DNA from: an uncultured Haemophilus sp.
GTDB lineage: Bacteria; Pseudomonadota; Gammaproteobacteria; Enterobacterales; Pasteurellaceae
Reading direction: 5' to 3'
DNA: 10,611 nucleotides
Assembly: GCA_902481695.1 (NCBI GenBank)
Contig: CABSXY010000047.1
Coordinates: 1-10,611, forward strand
The position numbers and the translations under genes were made by a program. The notes beneath the pieces were generated by a model. The model saw only the letters and a list, made by a program, of their open reading frames with translations, ran no database searches and had not been told where the DNA came from. Positions 1-6,141 of the stretch are shown here, one piece after another (position 1 is the stretch's first letter; each line of letters starts with the position of its first letter).

Positions 1-629
1 GGCAGACCATTGCCGTATTGGGCAGCGGATTAGATCACATTTACCCCGCTAAACATCGCCGATTAGCCGAGCAAATTATCGAAAATAACGGGGCATTAGT
101 TTCTGAATTTATCCCTACGCAAGCACCTATTGCCGAAAATTTTCCTCGCCGTAATCGCATTATCAGTGGGCTTTCATTAGGAACATTAGTCATTGAAGCC
201 ACAGAGAAAAGCGGATCACTCATTACAGCACGTTATGCCTTAGAACAAAATCGTGATATTTTTGCGCTGCCGGGGAATATTCAAAGTGAATACAGTCAAG
301 GCTGCCATAAATTGATTAAGCAAGGGGCAATGTTAGTGGAAAATGTCAAAGATATTTTAGATAGCCTCAACCATAGTGTTATTTTTCAGCCACTAGTACA
401 TAATACGCAAATTAATAAGCCGATAGCTCAACCACTAACAGCAAAAACACCAGCTGTGGAGCCGAGTCATCCTGAACTTTATCAACATATCAGTTATACA
501 CCAATAAGCCTTGATGATTTATCTGTAGCACTGAACTTGCCGGTGGATTCACTTTTAGTACAGTTATTAGATTTAGAGTTACAAGACTTAATCGTCAATG
601 AGAATGGACTCTATAAGCGGATAGCATAA
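1..629 (+). CDS. dprA: DNA processing protein DprA (3' part, cut by window edge)
   Basis: The reading frame is open from the first base, and the in-frame codons from position 3 encode QTIAVLGSGLDHIYP before any start codon, so the gene begins outside the window. About 208 residues are visible; the family is usually near 370, so roughly the N-terminal 160 are missing. DprA binds incoming single-stranded DNA during natural transformation, protects it and loads RecA. The visible part holds the second half of the Rossmann-like DprA fold, with the family signature FPRRNRIISGLSLGTLVIEA (window 150-209) and SGSLITARYALEQNRD just after it. A linker rich in Q, P and T follows, then a C-terminal winged-helix-like segment (about the last 60 residues, ending near DLIVNENGLYKRIA). 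The gene fits the many uptake sequences in the window. yaaA starts 63 bases downstream on the same strand with no terminator between them. The TTG at 18 is internal and not the start. Confidence 0.95.
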   Translation, partial: QTIAVLGSGLDHIYPAKHRRLAEQIIENNGALVSEFIPTQAPIAENFPRRNRIISGLSLGTLVIEATEKSGSLITARYALEQNRDIFALPGNIQSEYSQGCHKLIKQGAMLVENVKDILDSLNHSVIFQPLVHNTQINKPIAQPLTAKTPAVEPSHPELYQHISYTPISLDDLSVALNLPVDSLLVQLLDLELQDLIVNENGLYKRIA

Positions 630-692
630 ACGGGGTAGAGTAAGGAGACTATCCTGTGCTAAGATACGGTTCAGTTTTAGAAAGGAGAACCT

Positions 693-1469
693 ATGTTAGC
701 CATTATTTCCCCGGCAAAAACCTTAGATTTTGAAAGTGTGGTCAGAAATCTTCCTGTTTCTCAACCGCACTTGACGGATTATAGTGAGCAACTGATTGAA
801 ATCTGTCGTCAATTATCTCCCCAAGATCTTTCTTCCTTAATGTCTATCAGCGATAAACTTGCGGGCTTAAATGCCGCTCGTTTTGCTGAATGGACAAAAT
901 CTCACAACGAAAAAAATTCACGCGCAGCCATTTGGGCATTCAAAGGTGATGTTTACACCGGTTTGGATGCGGATAGCTTATCTGATGAAGATGTGCAATT
1001 CGCACAACGCCATTTACGTATGCTTTCTGGCTTATATGGCTTACTTAAACCCCTTGATTTAATGCAACCTTACCGCTTGGAAATGGGCACGAAGTTAGCG
1101 AATCCAAAAGGGAAAGATCTTTATGCTTTTTGGGGTAACATCATCACTCAATCCGTGCAACAAGCGCTTGATGAGCAAGGCGATCGTATTTTGATCAATT
1201 TAGCCTCCGATGAATACTATAAATCAGTAAAAGAAAGCCAATTAGATGCACAGATTATTAAGCCTGTTTTCTTAGATAATAAGAATGGTAAATACAAAGT
1301 GGTCAGCTTTTATGCGAAAAAAGCCCGTGGTTTAATGTGTCGTTTTATCATTCAAAATCGTTTGGAACGTGTTGAACAACTGAAAGAGTTTGACCTTGGT
1401 GGTTATTGGTTTGATGCGACATCCTCAACTGAAAAAGAATTTGTATTTAAGCGAGATATCAATGAATAA
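693..1469 (+). CDS. yaaA: Peroxide stress protein YaaA (UPF0246 / DUF328 family)
   Basis: At 258 residues it matches the family's usual length. The ATG at 693 follows a good Shine-Dalgarno, AAAGGAGA (681-688). Family signatures are visible: ISPAKTLDF (residues 5-13), AFKGDVYTGLDA (82-93), LSGLYGLLKPLDLMQPYRLE (111-130), NLASDEYYKSV (169-179) and SFYAKKARG (205-213). In E. coli YaaA is an OxyR-controlled cytoplasmic protein that limits free iron and oxidative DNA damage during peroxide stress; it has been reported to bind DNA. No enzymatic reaction can be assigned from sequence. An uptake sequence lies at 764-772 and is read as Gln-Pro-His-Leu. The gene ends inside the start of the lipoprotein gene (ATGAATAA overlap), suggesting translational coupling. 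I see no OxyR site. Confidence 0.95.
   Translation: MLAIISPAKTLDFESVVRNLPVSQPHLTDYSEQLIEICRQLSPQDLSSLMSISDKLAGLNAARFAEWTKSHNEKNSRAAIWAFKGDVYTGLDADSLSDEDVQFAQRHLRMLSGLYGLLKPLDLMQPYRLEMGTKLANPKGKDLYAFWGNIITQSVQQALDEQGDRILINLASDEYYKSVKESQLDAQIIKPVFLDNKNGKYKVVSFYAKKARGLMCRFIIQNRLERVEQLKEFDLGGYWFDATSSTEKEFVFKRDINE
764..772 (-). repeat. DNA uptake sequence (USS) core in yaaA
   Basis: ACCGCACTT, the exact complement of AAGTGCGGT. Read in the yaaA frame as part of Gln-Pro-His-Leu. Confidence 0.9.
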
Positions 1470-2052
1470 AATCCTGGTTATATTGACCGCACTTTTACTC
1501 TCAGGTTGTGCGGCAAAAGTGAGTCAGCTTCAAACACCTGAAAAAATTGAGTATAACGGTAAAACCTATAAACTTACTGCAAGCCAAGATTTGGATACGA
1601 TTGCGCGCTATGTTTATCTTGCCGAGCCAGATACCTTAGAAAATTGGCAATCTCAAATTGAAGTGTTGCTTGATCGTGATTTATCCCGTTCTATTGAGCA
1701 ACGCGTAGCATTGCGTGAGAAGGTATACCGTAATTTAGGCGTGACAGATTTCAAAATTCTTGCGAATTCAACGAATCCGAAAAAGCCCGCTACTGAGTTA
1801 AATGGTTATGTCATTTATGCTCCGACAGAACAAAATCCGTCTTGGCAAGTGGATATTGCGAAAGGGAAAAATATTTCCCATTGTGGTTTTGTGCAATACC
1901 AATATTCCCAAAAAGTGGAAATGAAAAAGTTTCAGCGTTTAAGCAAAGTAAAAATTGTGAAAAATTTACAAAAGTATCTTGTCGCAAAAGAAAGTAAAAC
2001 ATTACAAAAAGCGGATCTTTCTTGGAAATGTGAAAGTGCTTTCCATCACTAA
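1462..2052 (+). CDS. Small lipoprotein of unknown function (HI0983-like)
   Basis: A 196-residue predicted lipoprotein. The start at 1462 is chosen because it gives a clean lipoprotein signal, MNKILVILTALLLSGC, with the lipobox LSGC and the lipidated Cys at residue 16. The longer ORF starting at 1390 would put 24 residues that are out-of-frame yaaA sequence before the signal. Residue +2 is Ala, so sorting to the outer membrane is expected. The mature part is soluble and basic, with no membrane segments. It has two further cysteines (C141 in SHCGF, C190 in WKCES) that could pair in the periplasm. I recall an H. influenzae gene in the same place (HI0983, between yaaA and pfkA), also without known function. 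It overlaps the yaaA stop by 8 bases and has only a weak ribosome site of its own (GCGAGA), so it probably depends on yaaA translation. An uptake sequence lies inside the signal peptide codons (1486-1494). Confidence 0.85.
   Translation: MNKILVILTALLLSGCAAKVSQLQTPEKIEYNGKTYKLTASQDLDTIARYVYLAEPDTLENWQSQIEVLLDRDLSRSIEQRVALREKVYRNLGVTDFKILANSTNPKKPATELNGYVIYAPTEQNPSWQVDIAKGKNISHCGFVQYQYSQKVEMKKFQRLSKVKIVKNLQKYLVAKESKTLQKADLSWKCESAFHH
1486..1494 (-). repeat. USS core in the lipoprotein signal peptide
   Basis: ACCGCACTT, read as Thr-Ala-Leu in the hydrophobic core of the signal peptide. Confidence 0.9.
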
Positions 2053-2163
2053 AACTTATACTAGATCAAATTCCGCGTAAATTTTAAAAATTTTTCTAGA
2101 GCAGAAATAATGGATGGTGTAATCTTAGCACCAATTGTTCTTAAGAATTCAAAGTAGGTAAAT

Positions 2164-3129
2164 ATGATTAAAAAAATTGCTGTATTAACCAGTGGTGGTG
2201 ATGCACCAGGTATGAATGCTGCCATCCGTGGCGTTGTTCGTGCAGCTCTTGCAGAAGGGCTTGAAGTATTTGGGATTTATGACGGTTATCAAGGCTTATA
2301 TAATAATAAAATCCAACAGTTAAACCGTTATAATGTATCAGATATTATTAACCGTGGTGGTACATTCTTAGGTTCTGCTCGTTTCCCTGAATTTAAGGAT
2401 CCTGCCGTACGTGAGAAATGTGCAGAAATTTTACGTTCACATGGTATTGATGCCTTAGTTGTTATTGGTGGTGACGGTTCTTACATGGGGGCTAAATTGC
2501 TTACTGAAGAACATGGTTTCCCTTGCGTAGGTATCCCTGGCACAATTGATAACGATGTGGCTGGAACAGATTACACAATCGGTTATGAAACCGCACTACA
2601 AACAGCGGTGGATGCGATTGACCGTTTACGTGACACTTCAAGTTCTCACCAACGTATTTCTATCGTGGAAATCATGGGTCGTCACTGTAGTGACTTAACC
2701 ATTTCTGCAGGTATTGCCGGTGGTTGTGAATACATTGTGGCATCTGAAGTGGAATTTAATCGTGAAGAATTAATTCGCCAAATTGAACGCAGTATTATTC
2801 GTGGAAAACGCCATGCCATTATTGCGATTACTGAATTAATCACTGATGTACATTCTCTTGCTCGTGAGATTGAAGCTCGTGTAGGCCATGAAACCCGTGC
2901 TACCGTATTAGGCCATATTCAACGTGGTGGTTCACCTTGTGCCTTCGACCGTATTTTAGCTTCACGTATGGGCGTATATGCGGTAGATATATTGCTACAA
3001 GGTAAAGGCGGCTATTGTGTGGGTATTCAAAATGAAAAATTAGTTCACCACGATATCATTGATGCGATCAACAATATGCGTCGTGAATTTAAAGCCGATT
3101 GGTTAGAAATGGCTAAACGCTTAGAATAA
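2164..3129 (+). CDS. pfkA: ATP-dependent 6-phosphofructokinase
   Basis: At 321 residues it is the size of bacterial PfkA. It phosphorylates fructose 6-phosphate to fructose 1,6-bisphosphate, the committed step of glycolysis, as a cytoplasmic tetramer. Visible motifs are the ATP-site loop TSGGDAPGMNAAIRG (residues 9-23), the phosphate and Mg-binding VVIGGDGSYMGA (99-110), the catalytic IPGTIDNDVAGTDYTIG (124-140) with D129 and D131 at the places of E. coli D127 and D129, the sugar-phosphate segment EIMGRHCSDL (169-178), and HIQRGGSP (251-258). The allosteric ADP/PEP site is suggested by E189 and the basic RGKR (213-216). ATG 2164 follows AGTAGGTAAAT, a modest ribosome site. The 111 bases upstream contain no terminator, so read-through from the lipoprotein gene is possible. 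A strong terminator follows. Confidence 0.98.
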   Translation: MIKKIAVLTSGGDAPGMNAAIRGVVRAALAEGLEVFGIYDGYQGLYNNKIQQLNRYNVSDIINRGGTFLGSARFPEFKDPAVREKCAEILRSHGIDALVVIGGDGSYMGAKLLTEEHGFPCVGIPGTIDNDVAGTDYTIGYETALQTAVDAIDRLRDTSSSHQRISIVEIMGRHCSDLTISAGIAGGCEYIVASEVEFNREELIRQIERSIIRGKRHAIIAITELITDVHSLAREIEARVGHETRATVLGHIQRGGSPCAFDRILASRMGVYAVDILLQGKGGYCVGIQNEKLVHHDIIDAINNMRREFKADWLEMAKRLE

Positions 3130-3156
3130 GCTTCTAAAGGTTATTTAAAACAAAAG

Positions 3157-3195
3157 AAATCGGGCTAAAACAGTGGTTGTTTTAGCCCGATTTTT
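3157..3195. terminator. Bidirectional intrinsic terminator between pfkA and folA
   Basis: A perfect 14-bp stem, AATCGGGCTAAAAC (3158-3171) paired with GTTTTAGCCCGATT (3179-3192), with the 7-base loop AGTGGTT. A T run follows on the plus strand (3191-3195). On the other strand the stem is followed by the complement of CAAAAGAAA, also T-rich. It therefore suits both convergent genes, 28 bases after the pfkA stop and 15 after the folA stop. Confidence 0.9.
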
Positions 3196-3206
3196 ATATG
3201 CCTAGA

Positions 3207-3707
3207 TTAGACTTTGAGTTTATTTTTCTTACGTTGCAGAATTAAAGAACGACAATCATAGGGGTTATCCGCATCTGCTTGGCGATATTCTTCAAACTCA
3301 ATGTTCCATTCAGCCCAATTAATTTCAGGGAAGAAGGTATCTCCATCAATGTCAGCTTGAATTTGTGTGAGATATAGTTTATCTGCTTTAGGTAAATATT
3401 GTTTAAATAACTCTCCGCCGCCAATCAGCATAATTTCATCAAATTCTTTGACAAAATCAACCGCACTTTCAAAACTCTCTTTCCAGATGACACCTTCATG
3501 TTCGTAAGGCGTGCGTGAAAGGACAATATTGGTCCGTTTCGGTAGTGGGCGACCAATGCTTTCAAAGGTTTTACGGCCCATAATCACCGGTTTTCCCGTG
3601 GTGTTTTTACGAAACCAGGCTAAATCAGCAGGCAAGTGCCAAGGCATTTGATTATCTTTTCCGATGACGTTATTTTTTGTTGTCGCAACGATCAAACTTA
3701 ATGTCAT
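3207..3707 (-). CDS. folA: Dihydrofolate reductase
   Basis: A 166-residue chromosomal-type DHFR, which reduces dihydrofolate to tetrahydrofolate with NADPH and is the target of trimethoprim. The start at 3707 gives MTLSLIVATTKNNVIG, the normal family N-terminus. A longer frame to 3755 would run through the TATAAT promoter element and is rejected. AGGA at 3716-3719 (minus strand) gives a ribosome site 8 bases from the ATG. Visible motifs are NNVIGKDNQMPWHLPADL (residues 12-29), with catalytic acid D28 in the place of E. coli D27; VIMGRKTFESIGRPLP (41-56) for the NADPH and pABA-glutamate region; and LIGGGELF (94-101) for the pyrophosphate loop. The C-terminus ends in a short basic tail, RKKNKLKV, a few residues longer than the usual 159-160. 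The segment ESAV (80-83) is encoded by an uptake sequence. It diverges from proB. Confidence 0.96.
   Translation of the reverse strand: MTLSLIVATTKNNVIGKDNQMPWHLPADLAWFRKNTTGKPVIMGRKTFESIGRPLPKRTNIVLSRTPYEHEGVIWKESFESAVDFVKEFDEIMLIGGGELFKQYLPKADKLYLTQIQADIDGDTFFPEINWAEWNIEFEEYRQADADNPYDCRSLILQRKKNKLKV
3460..3468 (-). repeat. USS core in folA
   Basis: ACCGCACTT on the plus strand. In folA sense it is AAGTGCGGT, read as Ser-Ala-Val within ESAV. Confidence 0.9.
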
Positions 3708-3735
3708 ATTTTCTATCCTATTTTTCTTTTTTTGC

Positions 3736-3744
3736 ATTATATCA
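3736..3744 (-). promoter_or_regulatory. folA promoter, extended -10
   Basis: On the minus strand the sequence reads TGATATAAT, a perfect TATAAT (3741-3736) preceded by TG one base upstream, that is an extended -10. No good -35 is visible, which fits the extended -10 class. It lies about 29 bases before the folA ATG and gives a short leader. It also argues against starting folA at 3755. Confidence 0.65.
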
Positions 3745-3772
3745 TAGCTATTCACAAAATCTGTATATGAGG

Positions 3773-3801
3773 TTGGATTTTTCGTGATTTTTATTTATTT
3801 T
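3773..3801 (+). promoter_or_regulatory. Candidate proB promoter
   Basis: TTGGAT (3773-3778), a 17-base spacer and TATTTT (3796-3801), 48 bases before the proB ATG. Spacing is ideal, but the hexamers match consensus at only 3 and 4 positions. The region is very T-rich, so chance resemblance is possible. Confidence 0.4.
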
Positions 3802-3848
3802 AGTGCTAATTTAACGCCAATTTACTATTTTTTTATTGAGGACAAACT

Positions 3849-4958
3849 ATGTTGGCAAACTGCAAAACAATCGTCGTAAAATTTGGTACTAGCACATTAA
3901 CGCATGGTTCCCCAAAATTAAATGCACCTCACATGGTTGATATTGTTCGCCAGATTGCCCAACTTCATCAAGCGGGTTTTCGTGTCGTGATTGTGACATC
4001 AGGGGCGATTGCCGCTGGACGACATTATTTAAATCATCCTCAACTTCCACCAACCATTGCGTCAAAACAGCTTCTAGCCGCAGTAGGGCAGAGTCAGCTG
4101 ATTCAAGCCTGGGAAAAATTATTTGCGATTTATGATATTCATATTGGACAAATTTTATTAACTCGTGCTGATATTGAAGACCGTGAACGTTTTTTAAATG
4201 CGCGCGATACATTACATGCCCTGTTAGACAATCATATTATTCCTGTGATTAACGAGAATGATGCGGTGGCAACAGCTGAGATTAAAGTAGGAGATAATGA
4301 TAACTTATCTGCATTAGTCGCGATTTTAGTGCAAGCGGAACAACTTTATTTATTAACAGATCAACAAGGTTTGTACGAAAGCGATCCTCGTAAAAATCCA
4401 GATGCGAAATTAATTCCTGTGGTTGAGCAAATTACCGACCATATTCGTTCTATTGCAGGCGGTAGCGGTACAAACCTTGGTACTGGCGGGATGAGTACAA
4501 AAATAATTGCGGCAGATGTAGCAACGCGTTCGGGCATTGAAACCATTATTGCGCCAGGTAGCCGACCTGATGTGATTGTGGATTTAGCCTACGATAAACC
4601 AATTGGCACAAAATTTATTGCGCATCATTCAGATCGTCTCGAAAGCCGTAAACAATGGTTATTTGCAGCACCATCAGCGGGTGTGCTGACCATTGATGAA
4701 GGCGCTGAAAATGCCATGTTAGTACAGAATAAATCGTTACTGCCTGCAGGAATTACGGCTGTGGAAGGGCGTTTCTCACGTGGTGAAGTCGTCAAAATTA
4801 AGAATACCTCAGGTAAAGTGATTGCACTCGGTATGCCTCGTTATAACAGCGATGCGTTGGAATTAATCAAAGGGAAAAAATCCCAAGATATTGAGCAAAT
4901 TCTTGGTTATGAATACGGGGCTGTTGCGTTACATCGTGATGACATGATTGTGCTATAG
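3849..4958 (+). CDS. proB: Glutamate 5-kinase with C-terminal PUA domain
   Basis: At 369 residues it is the length of full ProB with a PUA domain. It phosphorylates L-glutamate with ATP to glutamyl 5-phosphate, the first step of proline synthesis, in the cytoplasm. ATG 3849 follows GAGGA (3838-3842). The amino-acid kinase domain (about 1-255) shows VVKFGTSTLT (9-18), VTSGAIAAG (49-57), INENDAV (134-140), GDND (148-151) and GTGGMSTK (211-218). The PUA domain (about 276-355) begins with AGVLTIDEGAENAM. This kinase is usually feedback-inhibited by proline. proA, often next to proB, is absent here; proB diverges from folA. Before the next gene there are 112 bases in which I see no clear terminator, so transcription could continue into the acidic lipoprotein gene. 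Confidence 0.97.
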   Translation: MLANCKTIVVKFGTSTLTHGSPKLNAPHMVDIVRQIAQLHQAGFRVVIVTSGAIAAGRHYLNHPQLPPTIASKQLLAAVGQSQLIQAWEKLFAIYDIHIGQILLTRADIEDRERFLNARDTLHALLDNHIIPVINENDAVATAEIKVGDNDNLSALVAILVQAEQLYLLTDQQGLYESDPRKNPDAKLIPVVEQITDHIRSIAGGSGTNLGTGGMSTKIIAADVATRSGIETIIAPGSRPDVIVDLAYDKPIGTKFIAHHSDRLESRKQWLFAAPSAGVLTIDEGAENAMLVQNKSLLPAGITAVEGRFSRGEVVKIKNTSGKVIALGMPRYNSDALELIKGKKSQDIEQILGYEYGAVALHRDDMIVL

Positions 4959-5070
4959 CTTAAAATAGAAATCGGATCTCTCATATTTTCTGAACCTTCC
5001 TTTTATTTTGTCGGTCTATAAAACCATAAAAAGGGCAATAACCCGATATTAAGTAGTAAAAGGAGACAAC

Positions 5071-5451
5071 ATGAGATTAATAGCGACCGTTTTAGCTGTT
5101 GGGCTATTAAGTGCTTGTACGCAGGGCTATTATGTAAAACATCGTAGCCCAATTTCAGTGAGCAAACACGTAAAACGTTTAAATACGACGGCTTGTCATG
5201 ATAAAGATGACTGGTATTTAGATGGTTATCGTGTCGGGAAAGATTTCCAAGCACAAAGCCAATCCCAACTGAATAAACGAATTAACTTTTGTGGCCGACG
5301 AATACCTGAAGAACTACGAACCGCATGGTTTAATGGTTTTGATGCAGGTTCAGATGGTGTTCAGATTGATATAGAGGGTTATGATGAGGAGGCGATCTTA
5401 ACCTATGATTATGACGATGATGATCGTTATAGCGAAGACGAAGAAGAATAA
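5071..5451 (+). CDS. Small lipoprotein with acidic C-terminal tail, unknown function
   Basis: A 126-residue protein with a clear lipoprotein signal, MRLIATVLAVGLLSAC, lipobox LSAC, lipidated Cys16 and Thr at +2 (outer-membrane sorting expected). AAAAGGAGA (5057-5065 area) gives a strong ribosome site. The mature part has two similar short segments, WYLDGYRVGKD (48-58) and WFNGFDAGSDG (86-96), which share the pattern G-aromatic-x-x-G-x-D. This resembles the small W/G-repeat lipoproteins grouped as DUF2799, but I cannot confirm membership. Two cysteines (C42, C74) lie between the repeats. The last about 28 residues are strikingly acidic, ending YDYDDDDRYSEDEEE, an unusual tail for a surface lipoprotein; cation binding is possible but is only inference. 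It lies downstream of proB, and its stop codon overlaps the terminator stem. Confidence 0.85.
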   Translation: MRLIATVLAVGLLSACTQGYYVKHRSPISVSKHVKRLNTTACHDKDDWYLDGYRVGKDFQAQSQSQLNKRINFCGRRIPEELRTAWFNGFDAGSDGVQIDIEGYDEEAILTYDYDDDDRYSEDEEE

Positions 5452-5453
5452 AA

Positions 5454-5462
5454 AAGTGCGGT
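5454..5462 (+). repeat. USS core, left arm of terminator
   Basis: AAGTGCGGT, which pairs with the inverted copy at 5471-5479. Confidence 0.9.
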
Positions 5463-5470
5463 TAATTTTA

Positions 5471-5479
5471 ACCGCACTT
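5471..5479 (-). repeat. USS core, right arm of terminator
   Basis: ACCGCACTT, the inverted partner of 5454-5462, 8 bases apart. Confidence 0.9.
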
Positions 5480-5486
5480 TTTCGTT

Positions 5487-6119
5487 TTAAAGGATGTCGA
5501 GTAATTCGACTTCAAACACTAAGGTTGAGAATGGTGGGATAGATGCGCCTGCACCACGTTCGCCGTAAGCCAGTTCGTGTGGAATAGTGAGTTTCCATTT
5601 AGAACCAACAGGCATCATTTGTAATGCTTCAACCCAACCACGAATTACGCCATTTACTGGGAATTCAGCCGGTGTACCACGTGCAACAGAGCTATCGAAT
5701 ACAGTACCATCTGGTAATGTACCTGTGTAGTGAACACGTACTTTGTCCGTTGCAGATGGTTTGTTACCGTTACCTTCAGTTAAAATTTCGTATTGTAAAC
5801 CGCTGTCAGTCACTTTTACGCCCGCTTTTTTCGCGTTTTCTTCTAAGAATTTTTTACCTTCTTCTTCAATCGCTTTGAATTTCGCTTGTTGTGCTTCAGC
5901 TGCTTGTTGTTGAAGCGCTTGAACAGAATGCATTAAATCATTAATTTCTAATGCAGGTTGATTACGATTTAACGCATCGAAAATGCCTTTTGCTACCGCT
6001 TCAACAGAAATATCCATTTGGCTATCTGCTAATTGTTGACCGATTTGTAAACCGATACCGTAGCTGCCTTTTTCAGAAATACTTTCTAATTTTACTTGTT
6101 CAAAAATTTGAGCTGTCAT
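5487..6119 (-). CDS. fklB: FKBP-type peptidyl-prolyl cis-trans isomerase (FKBP22/FklB type)
   Basis: A 210-residue protein very close to E. coli FklB in layout. Residues 1-100 form the helical dimerisation part, with SYGIGLQIGQQL (19-30) and a long Q/A/E/K-rich helix (about 65-98). Residues about 115-210 form the FKBP domain, with VRVHYTGTLPDGTVFDSS (127-144), AEFPVNGVI (151-159), GWVEAL (161-166) and AYGERGAGASIPPFSTL (184-200). Active-site residues Y131, F141, D142, W162 and Y185 are present. No signal peptide is seen, so it should be cytoplasmic, unlike the periplasmic FkpA. It catalyses proline isomerisation in folding. It starts 22 bases after psd ends, with AAGGA at its ribosome site, and is probably co-transcribed with psd. 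R160 before the conserved GW is unlike the usual Pro or Lys, as far as I recall. Confidence 0.93.
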   Translation of the reverse strand: MTAQIFEQVKLESISEKGSYGIGLQIGQQLADSQMDISVEAVAKGIFDALNRNQPALEINDLMHSVQALQQQAAEAQQAKFKAIEEEGKKFLEENAKKAGVKVTDSGLQYEILTEGNGNKPSATDKVRVHYTGTLPDGTVFDSSVARGTPAEFPVNGVIRGWVEALQMMPVGSKWKLTIPHELAYGERGAGASIPPFSTLVFEVELLDIL

Positions 6120-6141
6120 TGTTTTTTCCTTTGTTGTAAAA

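Larger units (their letters stand above)
5451..5482. terminator. Uptake-sequence inverted-repeat terminator (bidirectional)
   Basis: Two inverted uptake sequences form the stem AAAAAGTGCGGTTAA (5451-5465) with TTAACCGCACTTTTT (5468-5482). The innermost A-T pairs must open to give a usable loop. The flanking A and T runs supply a T tract in both directions. It can therefore end the acidic lipoprotein gene on the plus strand and fklB, whose stop lies 5 bases away, on the minus strand. USS pairs acting as terminators are known in Haemophilus. Confidence 0.85.

Noticed and set aside
18..629. A dprA start at the TTG at 18
   Set aside because: The frame stays open to the left edge and encodes recognisable DprA sequence before it; the gene is simply cut by the window.
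1390..1461. A longer N-terminus for the lipoprotein gene
   Set aside because: These 24 codons lie inside yaaA in another frame and would bury the lipoprotein signal peptide; the start at 1462 is much better.
2053..2163. A promoter or riboswitch before pfkA
   Set aside because: TATACT (2057-2062) is a possible -10 but no -35 fits. The AT-rich inverted repeats around 2079-2105 are too weak to call a structure.
3708..3755. A 16-residue upstream extension of folA
   Set aside because: It covers the TATAAT promoter element and is not part of the DHFR family; the start at 3707 gives the conserved N-terminus.
3889..4212. A 107-residue open frame antisense to proB
   Set aside because: It is a shadow of proB codons with no ribosome site, domain or conserved motif.
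4959..5070. A terminator after proB or a promoter for the acidic lipoprotein gene
   Set aside because: GGGCAATAACCC gives only a 3-bp stem, and TATAAA (5017-5022) has no matching -35; neither is convincing.
5003..5254. A minus-strand open frame with a hydrophobic C-terminus, opposite the acidic lipoprotein gene
   Set aside because: The hydrophobic stretch is the antisense of the lipoprotein signal peptide; no ribosome site supports it.
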